Shown piece by piece: positions 1 through 4,876 of a DNA stretch of 6,113 bases (position 1 is its first letter; each line of letters begins with the position of its first letter). Origin of the DNA: RGIG1828 sp045546535 (GTDB taxonomy: Bacteria > Bacillota > Clostridia > UMGS1810); the NCBI GenBank assembly GCA_045546535.1, contig JAZQDA010000149.1, forward strand, positions 1 to 6,113. The letters run 5' to 3'. A program made the translations under genes and the position numbers. The notes beneath the pieces were generated by a model. It was given only the letters and a program-made list of their open reading frames with translations, did not search any database and was not told the origin of the DNA.

Positions 1-52
1 TGGCTACGATCCGACTTGGGGCAACTGCCCCTTGTCTATCTCAAGACCTTGA
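1..52 (+). CDS. possible 3' end of an upstream CDS (partial, uncertain)
   Basis: Reading frame 2 is open from the left edge to a TGA at 50-52 and would encode a 16-residue tail, GYDPTWGNCPLSISRP. The Cys-Pro-Leu-x-Ile element resembles the CPLYI near the end of the protein at 163-531, so the tail may belong to a related Cys-rich protein. Frames 1 and 3 are also open at the edge (stops at 70-72 and 75-77), so the frame choice is weak. Only the sequence to the left can settle it. Confidence 0.3.
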   Translation, partial: GYDPTWGNCPLSISRP

Positions 53-89
53 GCAAAAAATCGGGACTTTGAGATAGGCAAAAAGCCTA
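36..89 (+). promoter_or_regulatory. nested inverted repeats in the leader of the rightward operon
   Basis: CTATCTCAA (36-44) is perfectly complementary to TTGAGATAG (69-77). Part of the first arm can instead pair with TTGAG at 49-53 in a small hairpin with a GACC loop, so the two foldings exclude each other. A third stem, TAGGC/GCCTA around an AAAAA loop (75-79/85-89), shares bases with the 69-77 arm. No U-run follows, so this is not a standard terminator. It could be an attenuator-like leader, an operator or a processing site. The pairings are read directly; any function is inferred. Confidence 0.4.
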
Positions 90-98
90 AACGATAAC
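69..98 (+). promoter_or_regulatory. weak sigma-70-type promoter candidate
   Basis: TTGAGA (69-74) matches the -35 consensus at five of six positions. It lies 18 bases before GATAAC (93-98), which matches the -10 consensus at four of six. TATTAT (99-104) is a better -10 by itself but has no -35 at the right distance. This is the only sizeable gap before the rightward operon, so a promoter is expected here, but the match is modest and overlaps the inverted repeats. Confidence 0.2.
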
Positions 99-162
99 TA
101 TTATTACAACTGCATGAAAACCGCTGAAACAGGCGATTTTCGACCAAAGAAAGGACATTAAA

Positions 163-531
163 ATGAAGTCAAAAGCATGGAAGGTTTACGGAGTTGAAGG
201 ACATAGGCAGAGAATGAGTTTTGGCAATTCTGTACATTGGGATTGGAGCAAAGGCGAGAACACAAGGATTTTTGAAGCCATCAACTGCGACATCACAGGC
301 ACAAACGATTACTCAATTGTTCGCATTACAAGGAACACAGAAGAAGAGTGCGAAACAGAATTTTGGGCACAGATTTCTGACGGATACTTTGAGAACGCAA
401 GGGTTGGCAAGGTTGAAGAAATAGCAGAACCCGATAACTGCAACGGTTGCCCATGGAACGATGAAGACCACGGTTGCATGAATGGTGATGACCCTTGCCC
501 CCTTTACATTAACAACGGTTGGGTTTTATAG
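163..531 (+). CDS. 122-aa phage-type hypothetical protein with C-terminal Cys cluster
   Basis: This is the first complete gene of the rightward operon. The start is set by AAAGGA at 150-155, seven bases before the ATG. Residues 1-90 form a mixed, aromatic-rich region (WKVYGVEGHRQR near the N-terminus, NDYSIVRITR at about 48-57) that resembles a hypothetical family I associate with clostridial mobile elements; I cannot name it. The tail has four Cys at 93, 96, 105 and 112 (CNGC, GC, PCPLY), a plausible zinc or other metal site. No signal peptide or membrane segment is seen, so it is probably cytoplasmic. The stop is TAG, and the next gene begins 36 bases on in the same frame with no other stop between. 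Function is unknown. Confidence 0.85.
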   Translation: MKSKAWKVYGVEGHRQRMSFGNSVHWDWSKGENTRIFEAINCDITGTNDYSIVRITRNTEEECETEFWAQISDGYFENARVGKVEEIAEPDNCNGCPWNDEDHGCMNGDDPCPLYINNGWVL

Positions 532-567
532 AAGCAGATTTTAAAGCAAAGAAAAGGAGATACAAAA

Positions 568-1218
568 ATGAAAGAAACAAGACCAAACGAAATATTAAAG
601 ACCGTCGAGCAGATGATTTGGGATGCAGAAGTGTACAAGGAAGAACACAACAAGCCTATGCGTTACCGCATCGACAAAGTGTATGCAGACCTCGGCATCT
701 TTGATTGGTGGAACGAGTATCTGTCCGTATCCCAACTCAAGCAGATGGAAGCATTTCTCAAGACCGCTATAGCAAGAGGGTTTGAAGGGTATGCAGGTTT
801 CAAGGTAGGAGCAAGCGGTTGTGCAAACGGAATGTGGGCAACTGTCAAAGCAAGCACCGATGGATACCAACCCGATGGGTCATGCCTTTACCACTCATTC
901 TCACCCGATGAGAACTATTGGTCAATAACATTTGATGGTGAAAATTGGTTAGGCGGTTACGAAGAGCATAGCAAACTCAAGGATATTGACGAGTTTATAT
1001 GGAAGCACAAATGTGAACAGAAAAAAGCAGAAGCACAAGGCAAATTGCTTTTATACAAGGTATCTGCATGGAGAAAGAGTACAGGCGGTTGGACACCCGA
1101 CATTAGAATAGTTGCTGATAGCGAAGAGAAAGCAAGAGCCAAAGCACTTGAAATGTACGGTGAAGATATACACATCACCTTTATAGGAACAGATTATAAC
1201 CCTGTCGTAATAGCATAA
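568..1218 (+). CDS. 216-aa hypothetical protein with possible DpnD/PcfM-like C-terminus
   Basis: AAGGAG at 554-559 lies eight bases before the ATG. Residues 1-70 look helical (an acidic N-terminus, then SVSQLKQMEAFLKTAIARGF). Residues 75-130 form a Gly/aromatic-rich region with Cys85 and Cys106 (GASGCANGMWATVK, NYWSITFDGENWLGG). A Lys-rich linker leads to residues 160-216, where a strand-helix-strand pattern around VADSEEKARAKALEMYGEDI recalls the small DpnD/PcfM-like domain of mobile elements. That likeness is by eye and weak. No membrane segment or catalytic motif is evident. It shares the frame of the gene before it, separated by one TAG and 12 sense codons. Its role is unknown, though its place in the operon suggests an accessory phage or element function. 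Confidence 0.85.
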   Translation: MKETRPNEILKTVEQMIWDAEVYKEEHNKPMRYRIDKVYADLGIFDWWNEYLSVSQLKQMEAFLKTAIARGFEGYAGFKVGASGCANGMWATVKASTDGYQPDGSCLYHSFSPDENYWSITFDGENWLGGYEEHSKLKDIDEFIWKHKCEQKKAEAQGKLLLYKVSAWRKSTGGWTPDIRIVADSEEKARAKALEMYGEDIHITFIGTDYNPVVIA

Positions 1219-1242
1219 AGCAAGAAAGGAAAGGTATAAACA

Positions 1243-1551
1243 ATGAAGATTAAAGACATATTTACAGACAAGTTTTATGAAGAGCATGGTGACATTGATG
1301 TGTATCAAGATTGTCTTGACATTGACGGCATAGCGTACTGTGGGAACAAACTCACAAAGCAAGGCAAGGTTCATTACAAGCATCTGCTCAATCTCAACTG
1401 CAAGATAGGGAAAGCATGGGGATACCCTTGTGTATGGGTGTTGGTCAATGACGAGCAGAACTGTGAGCAATTAGCAGAAGAAGTCATGGAGATGTTCTAT
1501 GACATGGCAGGATACTGCACCGAAGAAGAGTATGACAAATGGTTTTGTTAA
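1243..1551 (+). CDS. 102-aa acidic Cys-rich hypothetical protein
   Basis: AAAGG at 1230-1234 precedes the ATG by eight bases, and the gene begins 24 bases after the previous stop. The protein is acidic and has seven cysteines (24, 33, 53, 63, 74, 92 and 102) without a tidy CxxC pair, so a zinc finger is not obvious. The segment DVYQDCLDIDGIAYCG, then KLTKQGKVHYKHLLNL, then WVLVND, reads as a strand, helix, strand fold. I have the impression this order recurs in small clostridial phage proteins, but I know of no assigned function. The C-terminal 30 residues are mainly acidic helix ending in Trp-Phe-Cys. It is probably cytoplasmic. Confidence 0.8.
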   Translation: MKIKDIFTDKFYEEHGDIDVYQDCLDIDGIAYCGNKLTKQGKVHYKHLLNLNCKIGKAWGYPCVWVLVNDEQNCEQLAEEVMEMFYDMAGYCTEEEYDKWFC

Positions 1552-1569
1552 GGAAAGGAGCATGGAGTA

Positions 1570-1788
1570 ATGACTAAACAAACAAAGATAATACTCGCCC
1601 TTGACGAAAGGGACGAAGCGATGCAGAGCCTAAAAGATGCCTACGAAGTAAGGTTCGGAGCGTTAAAGGTCAACGAAGCAGGAGAAACCAACAGACACGA
1701 TATTCTTGAACTTAATGCATGGTATACTCAAGAAGAGAACAAAATCAACAACGACTTCATCAGAGAGATAACAGAGAAAGGAGAATAA
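1570..1788 (+). CDS. 72-aa helical hypothetical protein
   Basis: AAAGGAG at 1554-1560 sits nine bases before the ATG. An earlier ATG at 1562 opens only Met-Glu and then stops in TAA, which shares its last base with this start (TAATG). That mini-ORF is too close to the ribosome binding site to be the main start. The protein is charged, Cys-free and predicted largely helical (LDERDEAMQSLKDAYEVRFG, then LELNAWYTQEENKINNDFI), possibly with short coiled-coil character. Its last codons (EKGE) contain the AAAGGAG used by the FtsK-like gene, so the two are probably translationally coupled. It may be a partner of the motor, but position is the only evidence. Confidence 0.75.
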   Translation: MTKQTKIILALDERDEAMQSLKDAYEVRFGALKVNEAGETNRHDILELNAWYTQEENKINNDFIREITEKGE

Positions 1789-1795
1789 ACTATAA

Positions 1796-2539
1796 ATGAC
1801 AACTGCAAGAGTATATACTATCCCTACCCTTTACGGTGATGTGCTGAAACAAGCACACACGCTCGTGGCAGGGCAGACAGGAAGCGGTAAATCGGTATTC
1901 TTAAATGGAGTGCTGACAACCGCTTGCAAGAAAGGTGACATAGCCTTTATCCTCATCGACCCGAAGCGAGTTGAATTAGTTGATTACAAGCATCTACCGA
2001 ACACATTGAGGTATGCGAACACACCAACCGAAGCCGTCAACTGTCTTGACTATGCACTCGGTATCATGGAAGCAAGGTACATCGAGATGGAGAAGCAAGG
2101 CGAGAAGCAAAGCAAGGAATGTTCCGTAATAGTGGTCATAGATGAGTTAGCAGACTTGCTCATCTCATCGGAGAGCAAGACCATACAGAAGCAACTGCAA
2201 AGACTAACGGCACTTGGGAGAGCGTCTAATGTGCATTGTATAGTCGCAACCCAATGCCCTAATAGGAAAATATTACCTGCCAATATCACGCTGAACTTTT
2301 CCGCAAGGGTTGCCCTTCATTGTCAAACTGCAATCGAGAGCAGACAGGTAATCAACGAAAAGGGAGCAGAAGACCTACCGATGTACGGAGAGTGCCTGTA
2401 TCTGCGACCATCACACAAGGTTGAAAAATTCAAAGTACCGATGACCACAGAAGAAGACAAAGCAGATGCGATAGCATCATGCAAGGAAGCAAATTCAGAC
2501 CTAACACCAACATTAATCAGAGCGATATTCAGAGCATAG
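1796..2539 (+). CDS. FtsK/SpoIIIE-type DNA translocase, motor core only
   Basis: This is a RecA-like ATPase of the FtsK/SpoIIIE (FtsK-HerA) group, expected to form a ring and pump double-stranded DNA using ATP. Visible motifs are Walker A GQTGSGKS (26-33), the family-typical IDPKRVEL (54-61), Walker B VIVVIDELADLL (111-122), LGRASNVH (140-147) and the sensor-like VATQCPN (150-156, where classic FtsK has ATQRP). A conserved-looking region SRQVINEKGAEDLPMYGECLY (from 182) ends the core. At 247 aa it lacks the N-terminal membrane domain, the linker, the alpha subdomain and the DNA-reading gamma winged helix of chromosomal FtsK, so it should be soluble. AAAGGAG (1777-1783) inside the preceding gene serves as the ribosome binding site. 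Possible roles are element segregation, transfer, replication or packaging support. The family call is firm and the role is open. Confidence 0.92.
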   Translation: MTTARVYTIPTLYGDVLKQAHTLVAGQTGSGKSVFLNGVLTTACKKGDIAFILIDPKRVELVDYKHLPNTLRYANTPTEAVNCLDYALGIMEARYIEMEKQGEKQSKECSVIVVIDELADLLISSESKTIQKQLQRLTALGRASNVHCIVATQCPNRKILPANITLNFSARVALHCQTAIESRQVINEKGAEDLPMYGECLYLRPSHKVEKFKVPMTTEEDKADAIASCKEANSDLTPTLIRAIFRA

Positions 2540-2556
2540 AAAGGGAGCAAACAACC

Positions 2557-2745
2557 ATGAGAAGAACAGAATATGAAGTACCAAAAGTTTTACATTCAAC
2601 TTACATGGAAACTGCAAGATTATACACCGATGGCAAAGGCTTCTATGTTAGACTAAAAGGACAATATCAGAGCGTTAAGGGTTGGCGGTGTGAAGAGTAC
2701 ATTCCGAAACAGGCATACGAGCAATACATTACAAAAGAAAAATAA
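2557..2745 (+). CDS. 62-aa basic hypothetical protein
   Basis: The frame is open from an ATG at 2479, but that start lies inside the FtsK-like gene with no good ribosome binding site. The ATG at 2557 follows AAAGGGAG (2540-2547) by nine bases and falls just after the FtsK-like stop, so it is preferred. The product is basic and Tyr/Lys-rich (GFYVRLKGQYQSVKGWRC, IPKQAYEQYI), with a predicted beta hairpin in the middle and a helix at the end. A small nucleic-acid-binding protein would fit the charge, but no named domain is recognised. The next ribosome binding site overlaps its TAA. Confidence 0.78.
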   Translation: MRRTEYEVPKVLHSTYMETARLYTDGKGFYVRLKGQYQSVKGWRCEEYIPKQAYEQYITKEK

Positions 2746-2756
2746 GGAGAGCAACA

Positions 2757-3092
2757 ATGGATAGAACTATATCAGCAACAACCTACAATGAATGGCACAA
2801 TCAACCTATTCTGCACGATGAAGATGAATGGGACGGCAAGTACAAGACCTACGGAGAGATGTGGCTTGGCGAAGGCTACACAATCAAAGATGTAGACATG
2901 GGCATGGTGCTTCAACTTCTCACCAACTACGACAACCTTCTCAAAGACAGAGCAGAACACCATGCAGAAATGATGATGGTTGGCATCGAAGATGGTATCG
3001 AAGAAGTTGCGATGAGAAACGCTGACAGATACCATGTGAACCTCATCGAAAGACAACGCATTAACGAAGTAATAAAAATGATAAAGGAGTAA
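2757..3092 (+). CDS. 111-aa acidic helical hypothetical protein
   Basis: AAGGAG at 2744-2749 overlaps the previous stop and is seven bases from this ATG. The first 45 residues are acidic and aromatic (HDEDEWDGKYKTYGEMWLGE). The rest is predicted to be long helices (DMGMVLQLLTNYDNLLKDRA, then VGIEDGIEEVAMRNADRY and ERQRINEVIKMIKE), possibly coiled coil. There are no cysteines, signal peptide or membrane segment. The last codons (KE and TAA) contain the AAAGGAG of the following gene. I do not recognise the family. An antisense frame across the gene is an artefact of its purine-rich coding strand. Confidence 0.82.
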   Translation: MDRTISATTYNEWHNQPILHDEDEWDGKYKTYGEMWLGEGYTIKDVDMGMVLQLLTNYDNLLKDRAEHHAEMMMVGIEDGIEEVAMRNADRYHVNLIERQRINEVIKMIKE

Positions 3093-3096
3093 TAAA

Positions 3097-3264
3097 ATGT
3101 GGGAAGCAAGAGCAACATATGAAGATGGCACAGAGATTTGCCAACTGTTTGAGAGCAATCCCTACAAGGGAGAACGTCAAGAACAGTACGAACTTGAAGA
3201 ATGGTTATTAAGCAAACACGATAACTGCACTTGGTACTCGGTCAATTGGGTATATGAGGATTAA
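3097..3264 (+). CDS. 55-aa Trp-rich hypothetical protein, last gene of the rightward operon
   Basis: This short gene is supported by AAAGGAG at 3083-3089, seven bases before its ATG, and by a close fit between the previous stop (3090-3092) and the terminator that follows. The product starts MWEARATYEDGTEICQLF and ends with DNCTWYSVNWVYED after the helix YELEEWLLSK. This reads as a small alpha/beta fold with a possible beta hairpin at each end. The CTWYSVN ending resembles short hypothetical proteins I associate with clostridial prophages, but no function is known to me. It has two Cys (15 and 44), too few for an obvious metal site. Confidence 0.8.
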   Translation: MWEARATYEDGTEICQLFESNPYKGERQEQYELEEWLLSKHDNCTWYSVNWVYED

Positions 3265-3289
3265 ATAAAATCACCGATTTAAGCAAACC

Positions 3290-3326
3290 AAAACCGCCTT
3301 GATAAATATATCAACGGCGGTTTTTT
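3290..3326. terminator. intrinsic terminator between the convergent operons
   Basis: AAAACCGCC (3290-3298) pairs perfectly with GGCGGTTTT (3316-3324). The stem continues as TTGAT/ATCAA (3299-3303/3310-3314) past one bulged C at 3315, with a six-base loop. On the + strand a run of six T (3321-3326), then CTTTT, follows the GC-rich stem, a classic Rho-independent signal 25 bases after the last rightward stop. On the - strand the stem is followed by TTTTGGTTT, a poorer U-run, so it is likely strong rightward and weaker leftward. It is the only terminator seen for the leftward operon. Confidence 0.93.
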
Positions 3327-3343
3327 CTTTTGTCTATCGGGCG

Positions 3344-3457
3344 ATTTTGGGGGTCTAATCATCACCATAAATGCGGTGTAATGCCCAAAGCACGAAAGCG
3401 GTGAGCAAAACTATGACTATCAAGTCCTTCATTTCACCACCTCAAATTTTGGGGGTC
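3344..3457. repeat. 12-bp direct repeat flanking the 25-aa gene
   Basis: ATTTTGGGGGTC occurs at 3344-3355 and at 3446-3457. In the leftward reading each copy (GACCCCCAAAAT) falls at or beside the stop of a miniprotein gene: it starts on the last base of the 25-aa gene's stop, and it encodes the last residues of the 44-aa gene. The two copies bracket the 25-aa gene, suggesting a small duplication or insertion history. Confidence 0.6.
3355..3432 (-). CDS. 25-aa single-pass membrane miniprotein
   Basis: This very short gene is supported by a strong GAGGT six bases before its ATG and by its fit after the 44-aa gene (nine bases from that stop). The peptide is MKDLIVIVLLTAFVLWALHR followed by IYGDD. 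Residues 4-18 are an unbroken hydrophobic stretch long enough for one membrane helix, with a short charged N-terminus and the tail HRIYGDD. Such peptides in phages can act as holin-like, pinholin-like or host-protein-modulating factors, but nothing here decides between these. It is the last gene of the leftward operon before the terminator. A chance ORF of this size is possible, but its hydrophobic pattern plus ribosome binding site argue that it is real. Confidence 0.65.
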   Translation of the reverse strand: MKDLIVIVLLTAFVLWALHRIYGDD

Positions 3458-3576
3458 GTAGACACAATGCCGATGCACATTCTCACCACTTTTAATGTTT
3501 CGCCACTCATTCCTTGTTCTTTTAGCAAGTCATAGAACTTGAACAAGTCGGCTATCAATTTATCCTTGTCTATCAT
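3442..3576 (-). CDS. 44-aa hypothetical miniprotein
   Basis: The start codon overlaps the stop of the terminase-like gene in an ATGA arrangement, and GAGGT inside that gene's last codons lies six bases upstream, so translation should be coupled. The product is an amphipathic helix (KDKLIADLFKFYDLLKEQG), a short turn (MSG), a second helix (ETLKVVRMCIGIV) and the tail STTPKI. The core FYDLLKEQGMSGETLKVV lines up loosely with FVRWLREEGFGEEQFQEI of the 42-aa protein on the other side of the terminase-like gene. No function is recognised. Confidence 0.7.
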   Translation of the reverse strand: MIDKDKLIADLFKFYDLLKEQGMSGETLKVVRMCIGIVSTTPKI

Positions 3577-4286
3577 TCTACTACCTCAAATTCAGCATCA
3601 ATCACCTTTGGCTCATCAATCAAGTCAAGGTTTGGCATTTTTGCGAGAGCCTTGCGGAGTTCTTCGGGTGACTTTATCTCTCCGAACTTCTGTTCGGTAT
3701 CAATCAAGCCTTGCGGATTGTCTGTCCAACCGAAGCGGTTCTTCAAATCGAATATCCTACCAACTGTTCCCACCTTGCCATCGACCAACGCACCTTCGGC
3801 AGCTAACTCAAGTGCCTGTTTAAATTCTGCTATGAGTTCTCGACAATCAAGGGGCAACCCACTATTGCCCGACAATAATAGGTTCTGTTCGCTTGCCTTG
3901 AAGCCAAGGGCAAGGACAAGACCTTGGGGTATCGGTGTGACCCCCTCTTCAATGCACCTATCGAAGTACCAAAACCCTCGTTCCTCAAGCCACTTAATAT
4001 TTGTCTTATCCAACTTATGAGTTCTGTTATATGCAAGTATTTCTCTTGCTATCCTTGAGTGAGCCACTTGGGGAGCATCGCTTTCCACCTTTATCCCCTT
4101 TACCCTTTTCTCCGATTTGAGCGACTTTTTATCATCGCTCGATACATTTATCGTTTGCTTGGGTTTCTTTTCTGTATCAGCCGATTTTTGCCCTTCTTGA
4201 CCCATTGTAGATGGCTTAACTATCTTCTTCGCCACCTTGTCATACACCGACCCATTGGGTAAGGTCTGAAATCTATCCTCTGCCAT
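3573..4286 (-). CDS. terminase small subunit-like DNA-packaging protein
   Basis: Residues 98-192 have the layout I know from phage small terminase (Gp3-like) proteins: WLEERGFWYFDRCIEEG (99-115), TPIPQGLVLALGF (117-129) as the likely helix-turn-helix start, a long helix ELIAEFKQALELAAEGALVDGK, and the signature IFDLKNRFGWTDN (178-190). Small subunits recognise phage DNA and load the large terminase for packaging. The first 75 residues are Lys/Ser-rich and probably disordered, and the C-terminus is acidic (VIDAEFEVVE). A length of 237 aa is on the long side. GGGAG upstream supports the ATG at 4286, which shares one base with the previous stop (TAATG). No large terminase lies downstream, so a regulatory or accessory role is possible. 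The fold-level call is good; the packaging role is less certain. Confidence 0.72.
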   Translation of the reverse strand: MAEDRFQTLPNGSVYDKVAKKIVKPSTMGQEGQKSADTEKKPKQTINVSSDDKKSLKSEKRVKGIKVESDAPQVAHSRIAREILAYNRTHKLDKTNIKWLEERGFWYFDRCIEEGVTPIPQGLVLALGFKASEQNLLLSGNSGLPLDCRELIAEFKQALELAAEGALVDGKVGTVGRIFDLKNRFGWTDNPQGLIDTEQKFGEIKSPEELRKALAKMPNLDLIDEPKVIDAEFEVVE

Positions 4287-4414
4287 TAGTTAACTCTCCC
4301 TCTGTCGTATAAGTATGTGTTCATTATTTCTTGGAATTGTTCTTCGCCAAACCCCTCTTCCCTTAACCACCTAACAAAGTCCACCAGGAACTCGTACTTA
4401 TCTTCTCTTGTCAT
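4286..4414 (-). CDS. 42-aa charged helical miniprotein
   Basis: A GAGGT five bases before the ATG lies inside the end of the upstream 43-aa gene, which it overlaps by 17 bases in another frame. Its TAA shares one base with the terminase-like start. The peptide, beginning MTREDKYEFLVDFVRWLREE, is predicted to be two helices (residues 4-20 and 24-36) around a Gly-Phe-Gly turn, and is charged with no Cys. Placement directly before the terminase-like gene could make it a partner, but this is inference only. It resembles the 44-aa protein after that gene. Confidence 0.72.
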   Translation of the reverse strand: MTREDKYEFLVDFVRWLREEGFGEEQFQEIMNTYLYDRGRVN

Positions 4415-4529
4415 CTATTACCTCGTATAATGTATTAAGCAATATTGATAAAGGTATACCCACATACCCACTCTCATTTGTGTAGTCCGCAATCTCTTTT
4501 TTAAAGCGTTCTATATCCATTTTCGCCAT
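4398..4529 (-). CDS. 43-aa hypothetical miniprotein
   Basis: Two in-frame starts are possible, 4529 (MAKMDIERFKK...) and 4520 (MDIERFKK...). The first is better spaced from GGGGGTG upstream, so it is chosen, giving a 29-base overlap with the 75-aa gene. The 3' end runs 17 bases into the 42-aa gene. The product has one helix (MDIERFKKEIADYTN), a turn with GYVGIP, and a second helix (LSILLNTLYEVIDDKRR). No family is recognised. Overlaps on both sides in different frames suggest coupled translation and limit how freely this stretch can change. Confidence 0.68.
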   Translation of the reverse strand: MAKMDIERFKKEIADYTNESGYVGIPLSILLNTLYEVIDDKRR

Positions 4530-4728
4530 TATTTTTTTCACCCCCATCGCTCCCCTTCAACCATTCGGGAATTGGCATTGAGATAATATCCTCGTAAGGT
4601 TTGCCACACCGAATACAACTATTTCTCACACGGAATATAAAATGCCCATCTCTTTTATCGACAAGATTAAATTCCAAATATGCATCGGAGTAAGAGTGCA
4701 TACCTAATAGGCATTTAAGATTATCCAT
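4501..4728 (-). CDS. 75-aa zinc-finger-like protein (DUF1660-like pattern)
   Basis: The N-terminus MDNLKCLLGMHSYS and the later NSCIRCGK give Cys6, His11, Cys38 and Cys41. This C-x4-H...CxxC layout is typical of the small prophage proteins grouped as DUF1660, and a single zinc site would be expected. The family assignment is by pattern only. Between the metal ligands lies a likely beta sheet (AYLEFNLVDKRDGHFIFRVR). The C-terminal 20 residues are hydrophilic and probably flexible. GAGGTGA, eight bases before the ATG, lies inside the preceding 51-aa gene, whose stop overlaps this start. It is probably cytoplasmic. Its function is not known. Confidence 0.78.
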   Translation of the reverse strand: MDNLKCLLGMHSYSDAYLEFNLVDKRDGHFIFRVRNSCIRCGKPYEDIISMPIPEWLKGSDGGEKNNGENGYRTL

Positions 4729-4876
4729 TCTCCGTCACCTCTGTACCCCATGTAACCACATAAGGTTTGCTCTGCCTTGGGCATATAGAATTTGTGAGCC
4801 TGCACAACCCACACGGTAGGCGGTAGCCACAGTATTCCCACCCCCAGTAGTTCACCGTTGATGTATATTCATTCAT
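4721..4876 (-). CDS. 51-aa four-Cys miniprotein
   Basis: The start at 4876 overlaps the previous TGA (ATGA) and follows the repeated GAGGTGACGGAGA junction. Its TAA lies eight bases inside the next gene. The centre reads WEYCGYRLPCGLCRLTNSIC, with Cys16, 22, 25 and 32, compatible with one zinc or iron-sulfur site. The pattern recalls short Cys-rich proteins of gut phages, though I know no assigned function. The C-terminus is TEVTENG, of which EVTE is encoded by the ribosome-binding-site sequence of the following gene. A second ATG at 4872 is in another frame. Confidence 0.76.
   Translation of the reverse strand: MNEYTSTVNYWGWEYCGYRLPCGLCRLTNSICPRQSKPYVVTWGTEVTENG

Noticed and set aside
1051..1470. 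139-codon open frame on the - strand
   Set aside because: It spans two well-supported rightward genes and their border, lacks a ribosome binding site, and has a Cys/Val/Tyr-rich shadow composition.
2479..2556. N-terminal extension of the 62-aa gene
   Set aside because: The extension starts inside the FtsK-like gene without a ribosome binding site; AAAGGGAG clearly marks the ATG at 2557.
2772..3158. 128-codon open frame on the - strand
   Set aside because: It is antisense to the 111-aa and 55-aa genes, both of which have good ribosome binding sites.
32..3574. TTGTCTATC at 32-40, 3330-3338 and 3566-3574
   Set aside because: Nine bases, with no shared position relative to genes; most likely chance.
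3682..3697. Inverted repeat CCGAAC-TTCT-GTTCGG
   Set aside because: It is inside the terminase-like coding region, has no T-run, and is explained by the codons for Thr-Glu-Gln-Lys-Phe-Gly.
3652..4020. 122-codon open frame on the + strand
   Set aside because: It lies fully antisense to the terminase-small-like gene, has no ribosome binding site, and gives a Ser/Pro-rich product typical of a shadow frame.
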